From CAYPNF01 sp964411985 (GTDB taxonomy: Bacteria > Verrucomicrobiota > Verrucomicrobiia > Limisphaerales > J093), in the NCBI GenBank assembly GCA_964411985.1, contig CAYPNF010000014.1, positions 62,001-126,000 of the forward strand: a DNA stretch of 64,000 bases, given 5' to 3'. Shown here in pieces: positions 25,790 to 34,164 of this stretch (within the stretch, counting starts at the first letter, position 1; each line of letters starts with the position of its first letter). The notes beneath the pieces were generated by a model, which had not been told where the DNA came from, did no database searches, and saw only the letters and a list, made by a program, of their open reading frames with translations. The translations under genes and the position numbers were made by a program.

Positions 25790-28023
25790 AACCAACTCAA
25801 GAAAGTCAGCTTTTTCGAGCCTCTCTCCTCGCGCGCGTTGCGGCTATGATGCTTGCACTATCCCCTCCTGCGGCGGCCGCAAGCCTCGATCTGACAAACG
25901 ACCTGGTGACGAGTGGACCGGGGCAGTTCGCGGCTGAGGAGATTCGTCGTGAGGCGAAGGCGCGCGACATGACTTTGGGCGAAGGCGCTAAGGCGACTCG
26001 CATTTCGCTCACCGTGGGAAAGGAGGGCAGTGCCGCCGAGAGCTACCGTATTCGCGTCAAACAGGAGGGCGGCCGCCGCACCATCACGGTGGACGGGGCC
26101 GATGCCACCGGCGCGATGTATGGCGGGCTGGAGATCGCAGAGGCGATTCGCACGGGCACGTTCGACTCGCTGAAGGATTCCGATCGCACGCCGCACATCC
26201 AGCGGCGCGGCATCAAGTTCAACCTCCCCCTTGACCTGCGCACACCGAGCTACACGGACTGCTCCGACGCCGCGCAGGCGAACATCCCTGAGATGTGGGA
26301 GCGCGAGTTCTGGACCGCGTTCCTCGACGCGATGGCGCGTCACCGCTACAACGTACTCTCGCTTTGGAGCCTCCACCCTTTCCCTTCGCTGGTGAAGGTG
26401 CCGGAGTTTCCGGAGGTCGCCCTGAACGACGTCTGGCGCACTCGCGTCAAGCTCGACGACACCTTCAGCTTTGCGGGCAGCGACATGGTCCGTCCGGAAA
26501 TGCTCGCCGACCACGAGGTGGTGAAGCGCATGACGATGGACGAGAAGATCGAGTTCTGGCGCTGGGTCATGCAACAGGCCGGCGACCGGGGCATTCAGGT
26601 CTATTTCTTCACCTGGAACGTCTTCACCTTCGGCGCCGAGGGCAAGCACGGCATCACGAACGATCTGGGCAGCGAGATCACGAAAAAGTACTTCCGCGCC
26701 AGCGTGCGGGAGATGGTGAAGACCTACCCGCTGCTCGCCGGCATGGGCATCACGGCCGGCGAGGGCATGCCGGAGAAAATGGATTCCAAAGCCAAGGAAA
26801 GCTGGCTGTGGGATACCTATGGCGAAGGCGTGCGCGACGCGCTGAAGGATGACCCGAAGCGCAAGTTTCGCATGATCCATCGCTTCCACTGGACGGCTCA
26901 GGGCGACATCCTGGACGCCTTCAAGGATTACCCGGGGACCTTCGATTTCAGTTTCAAGTACTCGGTGGCGCACATGTATTCGATTCCGAAACCGCCCTTC
27001 ATCCAGCCGTTGCTGGAGAACCTCGCGCCCGGCAGGAAAACCTGGCTTACCGTGCGCAATGACGACATCTACACCTTCCGCTTCGGCGATCCCGCCTACG
27101 CCCGCGAATACATCCTCAACATTCCTTCGGATGACAAGATCGCCGGCTTTTACATGGGACCGGATGGATACGTCTGGGGACGCGACTTCCTGGAGCGCAA
27201 TCCGGATTCCGGCAAGCGGCCGCTGGTGATGGAGAAGCAATGGTATTCGTTCATGCTCTGGGGAAGGTTGGCCTACGATCCCTCGCTGCCGGACTCCCAC
27301 TTCGAGCGAGCCCTAGCCGCGCGGCATCCCAAGGCTTCGTCACCACATCTCTTCCGCGCTCTGCAAGGCGCGTCGCAGGTCATGCCGCTGACCACGCGCT
27401 TCTTTTGGGGGGACATCGATCTCAAATGGTATCCCGAGGCATGCTTGAGCCATAGGAGGAGCAAGGGCTTCTACACCGTGCGCCATTTCATGGAAGGAAT
27501 CACCATGCCGGGCGCGGAGGTGCTGTGCATTCGCGACTGGCGTGCGCGCCTCACCTCCCGCCAGCCGATGACGGAGACCACACCGCTCGAAATCGCCCAA
27601 ACCTTGGACGGCGCAGTGGCAGAAACTCTGACCTCACTCGACGCGCTCCGCGAAACTGCCCAGGAAGACTCCGAGCTCCGGAAGACCGTCAATGACTGCG
27701 AGGCGTTGGCCTGGCTGGGCCGCTACTATGCCTCCAAAATCCGTGGAGCGTGTGCGCTGGCCCTGTTTGACGTGAACGGTGACCCATTCGAGCACGAGGC
27801 CGCGCTGCGCCACCTCGGCGATGCCCTGGCCCAGTGGAAGAAATACGCGGCCATTCGCGATGCCCATTATGTCCCGGCCCTTTACAACCGCGTGGGCTAT
27901 GTGAACGTGACCGAGTTGACGGAAAAGGTCGCCGGCGATCTCGACATCGCCCGCAACTGGAAGCAGGGCAGCCTCAAAGACGATGGCAAACGCTCCGGCT
28001 CCGAGAAAGGCTTCCGCCAATAG
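25786..28023 (+). CDS. Secreted GH67/GH20-superfamily-like protein, paralogue 1
   Basis: A 745-residue exported protein. After the signal region ('MMLALSPPAAAASL') comes an alpha/beta domain of about 100 residues ending 'ATGAMYGGLEIAEAIR', as found before the barrel in GH20, GH67 and related glycosidases. The barrel includes 'RRGIKFNLPLDLRTP', 'HRYNVLSLWSLHPFP', 'AGMGITAGEGMPE' (candidate catalytic Glu), 'LTVRNDDIYTFRFGDPA' and 'FYMGPDGYVWGRDF'. The helical C-terminal domain (about 560-730) resembles that of alpha-glucuronidase-like enzymes. It is a clear paralogue of the next gene. Overall it is a glycosidase by fold; family and substrate are not recognised. Confidence 0.72.
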   Translation: MKPTQESQLFRASLLARVAAMMLALSPPAAAASLDLTNDLVTSGPGQFAAEEIRREAKARDMTLGEGAKATRISLTVGKEGSAAESYRIRVKQEGGRRTITVDGADATGAMYGGLEIAEAIRTGTFDSLKDSDRTPHIQRRGIKFNLPLDLRTPSYTDCSDAAQANIPEMWEREFWTAFLDAMARHRYNVLSLWSLHPFPSLVKVPEFPEVALNDVWRTRVKLDDTFSFAGSDMVRPEMLADHEVVKRMTMDEKIEFWRWVMQQAGDRGIQVYFFTWNVFTFGAEGKHGITNDLGSEITKKYFRASVREMVKTYPLLAGMGITAGEGMPEKMDSKAKESWLWDTYGEGVRDALKDDPKRKFRMIHRFHWTAQGDILDAFKDYPGTFDFSFKYSVAHMYSIPKPPFIQPLLENLAPGRKTWLTVRNDDIYTFRFGDPAYAREYILNIPSDDKIAGFYMGPDGYVWGRDFLERNPDSGKRPLVMEKQWYSFMLWGRLAYDPSLPDSHFERALAARHPKASSPHLFRALQGASQVMPLTTRFFWGDIDLKWYPEACLSHRRSKGFYTVRHFMEGITMPGAEVLCIRDWRARLTSRQPMTETTPLEIAQTLDGAVAETLTSLDALRETAQEDSELRKTVNDCEALAWLGRYYASKIRGACALALFDVNGDPFEHEAALRHLGDALAQWKKYAAIRDAHYVPALYNRVGYVNVTELTEKVAGDLDIARNWKQGSLKDDGKRSGSEKGFRQ

Positions 28024-28118
28024 CGGCTCAGAACAGAATCATTCCCGCACGACACCAGAAGAGGTGCCCCGCCTGTGGCCAACGTTCCTCGCCGGTGTGG
28101 CATAAGGGACTATCCACC

Positions 28119-30305
28119 ATGAAATTCAATCTCATCCGCCTCACACTGTTACTCGTCGTGCTGTTTACGTGCGCCGCAGCACTCCAAGCTGCCAAAGTCA
28201 CCGTCATTGCGCCCGACTCGCCGATGCTTCGCTACGCGATGGGCAAATTGGAAGCGGCTTTCCAGCGACAAGGCGGCACCCTGAAACGGACTACAAATCA
28301 AGACCTCGGCCAAGGCGCGGAAATCGTGGTCACCGTGGATCCGACCCTGATCAACGACATTGGCGCAGAGGGCTTCCGGCGGGTCAGCTTGCCTCAGGGC
28401 CTGAGGATCACCGGGGGCGACGCCCGCGGTGCGATGTACGGCGTGCTGGACGTGGCGGAGCGAATCCGCATGGGCACGCCGTGGAACAAGATCGAGGACC
28501 GCACGGTGAAGGCGCAGCTTGAGTTCCGCGCGATCAAGTTCAACCTGCCGTGGTCGGCCTATCGAACGAGCCCGGCCCTCGAGCAGCACCAGGGAACCTG
28601 CAAGGATCTTCAGTACTGGGAGGCATTCCTCGATATGATGGCCGAGAACCGGTTCAACGTGCTCTCGCTTTGGAGCCTGCATCCCTACACTTACATGATT
28701 CGGCCCAAGAACTTTCCTGAGGCGTGCCCGTTGAACGATGCCGAGCTGGCTGAATGGAAGAACCTGTGGAGCCGCATCTTCGCGATGGCCAAGGAGCGCG
28801 GTATCGAAACCTATCTGCTCAACTGGAACATCTTCGTGTCGCCGGAATTCTCCCGCGCACATAATGTGGCCCCTTGGAGCGTGAATCTGAGTCACATCGG
28901 CAAGGAGGCCGATGCAACGAGCGAGCTGGTGGTTCGATACACCCGCGAGGTGGTGACGCAGGTGCTTGATGAATACCCCGACCTGACGGGACTGGGCATC
29001 ACCTTGGGCGAACGTATGGGCGGCATGACGCCGGACCAACGGCGCGGCTGGCTGGACCAGACGTTCTTCGCAGGCATCGCCGGGGCCAAGCGGCCGGCGA
29101 AGTTCATCTACCGCGCGCCGCTCTCGGCCAACACCGGCTCGGGTGGGACGACCAGCGAGGAGAACGACCGCCGCTCGCGCGCCCAGATCGAATCGCTCTC
29201 GAACAACATCACCGGGCCGATCTATGTGGAGTTCAAACACAACTGGTCACACGCCCATTCCTCCCCCGACCTGTTCATCGTCCACGGTGGCAAACTTTCG
29301 GATGCTTATTGGAATCCGCCGCCCACGCGGCACAAGGTTGTTTGGACCATGCGCAACGAAGATATGTACATCCTGCGCTGGGGCCAGCCCGACTTCGTGC
29401 GGGCCTTCGTGCAGAACCAAAGCAAGGACTACGTCGGCGGCGCCATCATCGGCTCCGAGTGTTACATCCCGGCGCTGGATTACATCACGAAGGAAGGCCC
29501 GCACAAGACCTGGCGCTGGGCCTTCCAGCGTCAATGGCTTTTCTACGCGGTATGGGGCCAACTCCTTTACGATCCCGCCACACCGGACGCGCGATTCGAG
29601 GCGTTGTTCGACACGCGGTTCGGCAAAGGCGTGGGGAAGGACCTGTTCGCCGCGTGGAAATTGGCCAGCCGCGTCCCGCTGCACTTCGCGTCGTTTCATC
29701 GAGGCACCTGGGATGGCTCGCTGTACACGGAAGGTTTCTCGTCCTGGATAGACAAGGACGATGGGGCGCGCACCTTCTTCGGAATCGACGCGTTCATCCA
29801 GCATCCGGTGCTCGACACGAAGCGTTACGTCAACATCGCCGATTTTGTGAAGGCCAACGGTGTTGCCGAACCTGGCATACTCTCGCCTCTCGCGCTCGCG
29901 GAGCAGCTCGACCGCGATGGCACAGAAGCGTCGCAACGGGTGGCCGTCCTTCGCGCCAGGACGACACCGTCGCCCACCCTGGAATGTGAACTGACGGACA
30001 TCGAAGCCTGGGTCGCCTACGGAAGCTACTTCGCTGAAAAGCTGCGCGCGGGGGTGGCCCTCGCTACGGCGCGCACAAAGAACGACACGAGGCAACAGGC
30101 GGTTGCCATCCTCTCCCTGGAGAGAGCCTTGGCTCATTGGACGCGCCTGGCCGAACTGGGCGAGAAATTCAACCGGCTGCCGATTCTATCGAACTCGAGG
30201 GAGCCTTTTTCCTGGAGGTCTCTGACGCCAGCGGTGGAGAAAGATATCGAGATTGGCCGCAAAGCACTCGTAGACAGAAACAAGAATACCGATCCAAGGC
30301 CTTGA
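28119..30305 (+). CDS. Secreted GH67/GH20-superfamily-like protein, paralogue 2
   Basis: A 728-residue exported protein with signal peptide ('LTLLLVVLFTCAAALQA'). It aligns along its length with the preceding gene product: 'ARGAMYGVLDVAERIR' (N-terminal domain end), 'FRAIKFNLPWSAYRT', 'NRFNVLSLWSLHPYT', 'TGLGITLGERMGG' (candidate catalytic Glu), 'WTMRNEDMYILRWGQP' and 'AIIGSECYIPALDY'. The C-terminus is helical. ATG at 28119 is chosen since it begins a signal peptide; the open frame upstream overlaps the previous gene. The divergence between the copies suggests different linkages or substrates within one glycan. Same strand, 95 bases after paralogue 1. Confidence 0.72.
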   Translation: MKFNLIRLTLLLVVLFTCAAALQAAKVTVIAPDSPMLRYAMGKLEAAFQRQGGTLKRTTNQDLGQGAEIVVTVDPTLINDIGAEGFRRVSLPQGLRITGGDARGAMYGVLDVAERIRMGTPWNKIEDRTVKAQLEFRAIKFNLPWSAYRTSPALEQHQGTCKDLQYWEAFLDMMAENRFNVLSLWSLHPYTYMIRPKNFPEACPLNDAELAEWKNLWSRIFAMAKERGIETYLLNWNIFVSPEFSRAHNVAPWSVNLSHIGKEADATSELVVRYTREVVTQVLDEYPDLTGLGITLGERMGGMTPDQRRGWLDQTFFAGIAGAKRPAKFIYRAPLSANTGSGGTTSEENDRRSRAQIESLSNNITGPIYVEFKHNWSHAHSSPDLFIVHGGKLSDAYWNPPPTRHKVVWTMRNEDMYILRWGQPDFVRAFVQNQSKDYVGGAIIGSECYIPALDYITKEGPHKTWRWAFQRQWLFYAVWGQLLYDPATPDARFEALFDTRFGKGVGKDLFAAWKLASRVPLHFASFHRGTWDGSLYTEGFSSWIDKDDGARTFFGIDAFIQHPVLDTKRYVNIADFVKANGVAEPGILSPLALAEQLDRDGTEASQRVAVLRARTTPSPTLECELTDIEAWVAYGSYFAEKLRAGVALATARTKNDTRQQAVAILSLERALAHWTRLAELGEKFNRLPILSNSREPFSWRSLTPAVEKDIEIGRKALVDRNKNTDPRP

Positions 30306-30340
30306 ATGTCGTGCGGAATCGACGATTGCTCCTGTGTACC

Positions 30341-32344
30341 ATGACCACAAGACACCTTCGCCTTCTCGTTCTGTTGTGTTTGGCGCTTTTCCCTGTGCAG
30401 CGCGTCCCGGCTGAGGGACAAGGGCCGGTGGGATCCATCGCGGCATCGGTCCAAAATGGCTGGGTCACCGTCACCCCGACCGAGTTCCATGGTGCGATTA
30501 ACAATCCCCTCAAAGGCTTCCGCGATTACAAGAAGGATGGCTACGGCCTGCTGAAGCGCCAATACATCAAGTGGAACGATATCGAGGTCTGCGCGGAGGA
30601 CTCCGTGGAGCGCATCATCGCCTATACGACCAAGATCACTGAATCCAAGGGCAAGCGCTTCGAGGACCTCAATGTCAAACTTGTGCCCCGCGTGTTTCTG
30701 GACTGGAACGGGTCTTCTGGCAGGCAGCACTGGCCCGCCGATCTGCATACCTTCGACTACGACAGCCCGGCTTTCCAGGAGAGGCTAAGGCGGCTTGTGG
30801 CGAAGCTTGGCGAAGCCTGGGACAATGATCCGCGCATCTTTGCTGTGCAGATGGGCCTCATCGGTTACTGGGGCGAGCATCACAATCCGGCGCCGACGCC
30901 CGCGCAGCGCCGCCTGCTGGCGGAGGCATTTCGGAAGGCCTTCAAAAACAAACCTGTCCTCGTCCGGCATCATGACGCGGAGTTCATGCAGGCCGGATTC
31001 GGCATCTACTACGACACCTTTGCCAACGTCAGCCGCGAGCCGCCCGATGGACCCAAGGACCAGTTCCCTTGGCAGGCCACGCATGTGTATCGCGACGTCT
31101 GGAAAGGTGCGCCTACCGAAGGGGAGGTGGAATACAACTGGCAGAATCAGCGTGAGAGCGCGAAGCCGGCGGAGACCTTTGGACGCACGCCTGATGAGAC
31201 GATGACGATGCCAGCCTACCGCCGTTTCATGATCGACAAAATCCGCCGCTACCACACGAGCTACCTCGGCTGGATCGACAACTACAACGCCTCGAACCGG
31301 GAGGTCCTGGCGGGAGCGGCGGAGCTTCAAAAAGCGTTCGGCTACCGCTTCGTGCTGGAATCCGCCAGCTATCCGCTTGCCGTGTCGCCTGGAGGCACGC
31401 TGACGGTGAAGCTGACTGTGAGGAACACCGGCAGCGCCCCCTTTTACCTCGACTGGCCTGTGGCCGTCGGACTGATCGATCCGGGGACAAAAAGCCCCTT
31501 CTGGTCCGCACCGCTGACGGGCGTGGACATCCGTAAATGGCTGCCTGGCGAGGATTGGGACGGCGCGACCTTCGCTTATCGCCGCCCCGCCATGCTGCAT
31601 CACAATGACGGCCACGCGACGCTGCCAACGGACCTAAGACCCGGCAAATACCTCCTCGCCATCGCCCTCCTCGACCGTCAGGGAGGGATGATGCCCAGCG
31701 CACGATTTGCGATCGAAAACTACTTCCGCGGTGGCTGGCATCCGCTGGGCTTCATCGGCATTGGAGAGGCACCGGAGGAGGTTGCTTTGAAGAATGTGGG
31801 CTTCGACAGTCCCGCCTTGGATGACAGCCTTTTCTACAAGGTCCCAGAAACGCTGACGACGGTGAAGGCACCGCCCCTGCCGCAAGTGAAGGCTGTAACG
31901 CCGTGGAATCCTGATCCGAACACCGAACTCATCAATCCGTGGCGCTACTGGATCCTGACAACGCCAGGCAAGGGCCTGGAGAAGCAAACTCTCACCGACG
32001 GCCCCGGCGGCAGCCTGGTCATCCGCGTGACAGGTGACTTCGGCGAGAGTTCCAGCCTCAACCACAACTTCGGCAAGGGCGCCAAGCTCGACCCCGGCCG
32101 CTACCGCTTCGCCTTCCACGTACGTGGCACGCCCGGCCAATCCGTCGAGTTTGAGCTGGCTGACGGCTGGCGCCGCTTCTCCAAGGAAGCCCGGATTCCG
32201 CTGACCGAGCAATGGCAGGAGCACACCATCGAGTTCGAGGTCAAAACCACGTTCAAGGACGAGACCACCCTGCGCTTCAGCCTACCGCATGCTGCCAAAG
32301 GCACCTTCGACCTCGCCAATACCCGGCTCAAAGTGGTGAAATAG
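30341..32344 (+). CDS. Secreted DUF4832 protein with C-terminal jelly-roll
   Basis: A 667-residue exported protein with a signal peptide ('LLVLLCLALFPVQRVPA'). The barrel part shares landmarks with the first gene of the cluster: 'INNPLKGFRDY' and 'VQMGLIGYWGEHHNP', the latter matching 'IGSIGDWGEGHSW' with a common W-G-E. A DUF4832 beta domain follows ('YPLAVSPGGTLTVKLTVRN', about 380-490). Unlike the first copy it carries an extra C-terminal region (about 510-667) that looks like a carbohydrate-binding jelly-roll ('LDPGRYRFAFHVRGTPG', 'EHTIEFEV'). ATG at 30341 is supported by the signal peptide. It closes the seven-gene cluster; a repeat-rich gene-free stretch follows. Confidence 0.78.
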   Translation: MTTRHLRLLVLLCLALFPVQRVPAEGQGPVGSIAASVQNGWVTVTPTEFHGAINNPLKGFRDYKKDGYGLLKRQYIKWNDIEVCAEDSVERIIAYTTKITESKGKRFEDLNVKLVPRVFLDWNGSSGRQHWPADLHTFDYDSPAFQERLRRLVAKLGEAWDNDPRIFAVQMGLIGYWGEHHNPAPTPAQRRLLAEAFRKAFKNKPVLVRHHDAEFMQAGFGIYYDTFANVSREPPDGPKDQFPWQATHVYRDVWKGAPTEGEVEYNWQNQRESAKPAETFGRTPDETMTMPAYRRFMIDKIRRYHTSYLGWIDNYNASNREVLAGAAELQKAFGYRFVLESASYPLAVSPGGTLTVKLTVRNTGSAPFYLDWPVAVGLIDPGTKSPFWSAPLTGVDIRKWLPGEDWDGATFAYRRPAMLHHNDGHATLPTDLRPGKYLLAIALLDRQGGMMPSARFAIENYFRGGWHPLGFIGIGEAPEEVALKNVGFDSPALDDSLFYKVPETLTTVKAPPLPQVKAVTPWNPDPNTELINPWRYWILTTPGKGLEKQTLTDGPGGSLVIRVTGDFGESSSLNHNFGKGAKLDPGRYRFAFHVRGTPGQSVEFELADGWRRFSKEARIPLTEQWQEHTIEFEVKTTFKDETTLRFSLPHAAKGTFDLANTRLKVVK

Positions 32345-32493
32345 AAAACTCAGAGGGGTCTCCATAGTCGACGGTGAACGAGGCGTAGTTGTCGGGATAG
32401 TCCCGGGCAGGTCCGGACTATTACGGATCTGAAAGAACGTATGCACAATGCAGAATGGATAGATGACCCCTAAGCCGTAACAATTCAATGAAG

Positions 32494-32650
32494 AACAGGA
32501 GTCAGCGGAGATAGCAGAGATCGGGCTTGAGCGGTCTGACGATCGAGATGGACGTATCACTTTCACCGTCCAGTGAACGCTTGAACGGACCGCGAGGAGC
32601 GATTCTGACTCCGTCTGACGGCTCTGCTCTCTCTGCTGCCTCCTGTTCAA
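32494..32650. repeat. Segment bounded by an imperfect inverted repeat
   Basis: The left arm (32494-32520, starting aacaggagtcagcgg) is matched in reverse complement by the right arm (32626-32650, ending cctcctgttcaa) over about 25 bases with a few mismatches. The enclosed 105 bases have no open frame of note. The layout resembles a decayed miniature inverted-repeat element, but no target duplication could be confirmed. Confidence 0.4.
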
Positions 32651-32725
32651 CTGCATGGACACGGCTAAGACTCCACTGGCAGACCAACACGATGGTATTC
32701 CATCACGTTCGGCATCGATCGCTTT

Positions 32726-32754
32726 TCATCCTGTGCATCCCGTTCATCCTGTCT
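32726..32754 (+). repeat. Internally repetitive 'tcatcctg' element
   Basis: Three near copies of a 9-base unit follow each other: tcatcctgt, gcatcccgt, tcatcctgt. Such arrays occur in intergenic DNA of several environmental bacterial genomes; the origin is unknown. Confidence 0.5.
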
Positions 32755-32860
32755 CAGTCCCCTTCCTCGTAGCCGCCAAGGGTGAAAAGGGTCGGAGACG
32801 AAGGCCTTCTCTTCCTGCCCGCTTCCTTTTCTTCATGGTTGAGCCTCTACAAAACGAGGT

Positions 32861-32890
32861 CATCCGCAGATGGCACAGATTTTCGCAGAT
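32861..32890 (+). repeat. Dispersed 'atccgcag...gattttcgcagat' repeat
   Basis: Near-identical in reverse orientation to 18885-18914: both begin atccgcag and end gattttcgcagat, with only the central 8-9 bases differing. Confidence 0.55.
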
Positions 32891-32999
32891 ATTCTGAGAT
32901 GATGGGAACAGACAAGGCAGAACGAATATACCACAAACCGTCCTTCATGACTCTTCACGTTCTTCCTATGAGGAACTACAGATCCCAGTCCCTTCCCCA

Positions 33000-33029
33000 A
33001 TCTGCGGCCATCTGCGCAAATCGGTGGAT
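33000..33029 (-). repeat. Degenerate copy of the 'ctgcg' repeat
   Basis: Reads 'atctgcggccatctgcgcaa' then 'atcggtggat' on the plus strand, a looser match to the elements at 18885-18914 and 32861-32890. The pairing of tctgcg with a later ggat end is preserved. Confidence 0.4.
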
Positions 33030-33077
33030 CATACCTTCTCTTTCTCCCTTCCTCGGTTCAGCAGTCTGCCTTGACCC

Positions 33078-34019
33078 TCACCCCGCCTGGTACGCTAACC
33101 AAAGGGCGCGGAAATACCGCATCACCCGGAGCGGGTCGGCGCTCTCACCGATTTCAGCAAAACAGAATCCCTGGAACCCCATCTTCCTGAGGCCGGTCAG
33201 CAGTTTCCTCCACGGATACTCCTCCAGGTACAGATCCCGCATGTGCACCGTAAAGATCTTCTTCTTGATGAGCTCGAAGTTGTGGTCAAAGCCTTGCCCT
33301 TCCAGGTCGGTCTGGTTCGAATTCCAGCAAGCGCCGACGTTGGGATGATCGGCCACGTCGAGGATGGTGCGGATGTGCGGGACTAACGACGTTCCGGATC
33401 CGTGGACTTCCAGGCGGATTTGTTGCCCCAGCCCGGCTCCAAATTCCCCCAGTTCGCGGAGGGCTTTGCCGATTTGTTCCAGCGTTTTCTCGATGGGGAC
33501 ATCTTTGGGCAGGCCGTTAGGCCTGACCTTGACACCGGTCGCTCCCACATCGTGCGCCAATTGGATATACTCCTTGGTGGCCTCGATGTCCTTGCGGAGT
33601 TGGGTCTGGTTAGGAGTGTGGTACTCGAAGGCGCTTCCCATGCTGGCCAGCTGAACGGAGGAGTCCGCAAACCTCTTCTTCACGGCGGCCCGCTCGTCCC
33701 GCGACAGGGCCACCTCGACCTTATGAGCGTGAGTCGTCCTCAGTTCTACTCCTTCAAAGCCGGTCTGCTCGCAGTTCTTGATCAAAGTGGCCAGATCCCA
33801 GTCCTTTGCCAAATTATAGGTCACTAGGCCTAAATGCATTGGGCTGGCCGATTTTGGCGCGGATGTTGCTTTAGAATCAGCTGAGTCAGCACTGAATGGG
33901 TTGGCCGCGAGAGCGGCGAATCCAGCCCCGGAAAGGCCCAGGAACCGGCGTCGTGAGGCGAGCGAGCTCGTATTAGCCCTGGGGGTCGTACCGTGAGGGA
34001 TGCTCATGGAGGCGATCAA
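33078..34019 (-). CDS. Tat-exported sugar isomerase/epimerase-like TIM barrel
   Basis: A 313-residue protein of the xylose-isomerase-like TIM-barrel (AP endonuclease 2) superfamily. The N-terminus has a twin-arginine signal ('SRRRFLGLSGAGFAALAA', about 22-39), so the protein is exported folded. The barrel shows 'LGLVTYNLAKDWDLATLI', 'GFEGVELRTTHAHKVEV', 'VRPNGLPKDVPIEK', 'RLEVHGSGTSLVPHI' and 'FAEIGESADPLRVM', with Glu and His residues placed as metal ligands. Many verrucomicrobial and planctomycete members are annotated as sugar phosphate isomerases/epimerases; the reaction is unproved. ATG 34019 or 34007 could start it. Divergent from the coiled-coil gene at 34165. Confidence 0.82.
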   Translation of the reverse strand: MIASMSIPHGTTPRANTSSLASRRRFLGLSGAGFAALAANPFSADSADSKATSAPKSASPMHLGLVTYNLAKDWDLATLIKNCEQTGFEGVELRTTHAHKVEVALSRDERAAVKKRFADSSVQLASMGSAFEYHTPNQTQLRKDIEATKEYIQLAHDVGATGVKVRPNGLPKDVPIEKTLEQIGKALRELGEFGAGLGQQIRLEVHGSGTSLVPHIRTILDVADHPNVGACWNSNQTDLEGQGFDHNFELIKKKIFTVHMRDLYLEEYPWRKLLTGLRKMGFQGFCFAEIGESADPLRVMRYFRALWLAYQAG

Positions 34020-34101
34020 AGAGCAAACAGCGGCTCACGGCAAGTCCGGAATCCGTTGCGGACGATTTGATTTCGGGCGGGCCTGTTGCCCGAAAGCATG
34101 A

Positions 34102-34130
34102 TTGACACCCGGAGCTGCGCCGATTAGTTT
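34102..34130 (+). promoter_or_regulatory. Candidate sigma-70-type promoter
   Basis: A perfect -35 TTGACA (34102-34107) is followed after 17 bases by TAGTTT (34125-34130), upstream of the coiled-coil gene at 34165. A second overlapping candidate, TTGCCA (34129) with TATTAT (34151) at 16 bases, would give an almost leaderless transcript. Confidence 0.45.
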
Positions 34131-34164
34131 GCCACAAGCTTTTTAACTCTTATTATTTGAAGCC

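Larger units (their letters stand above)
32345..33077. other. Gene-free, repeat-rich interval
   Basis: About 730 bases with no convincing gene on either strand: open frames here are short and low in coding character. It holds several degenerate repeats (listed separately), including two 'atccgcag/cgcagat' elements, a 'catcctgtgcatc' element and an imperfect inverted repeat that bounds about 157 bases. It separates the glycan cluster from a convergent minus-strand gene. Confidence 0.6.

Noticed and set aside
25858..27300. 480-residue minus-strand frame opposite GH-like paralogue 1
   Set aside because: Shadow; the plus-strand frame has a paralogue with conserved motifs, which the antisense frame lacks.
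33300..33330. tRNA-like ggttcgaattcc
   Set aside because: It lies inside the TIM-barrel gene, and no cloverleaf or acceptor stem can be built around it.
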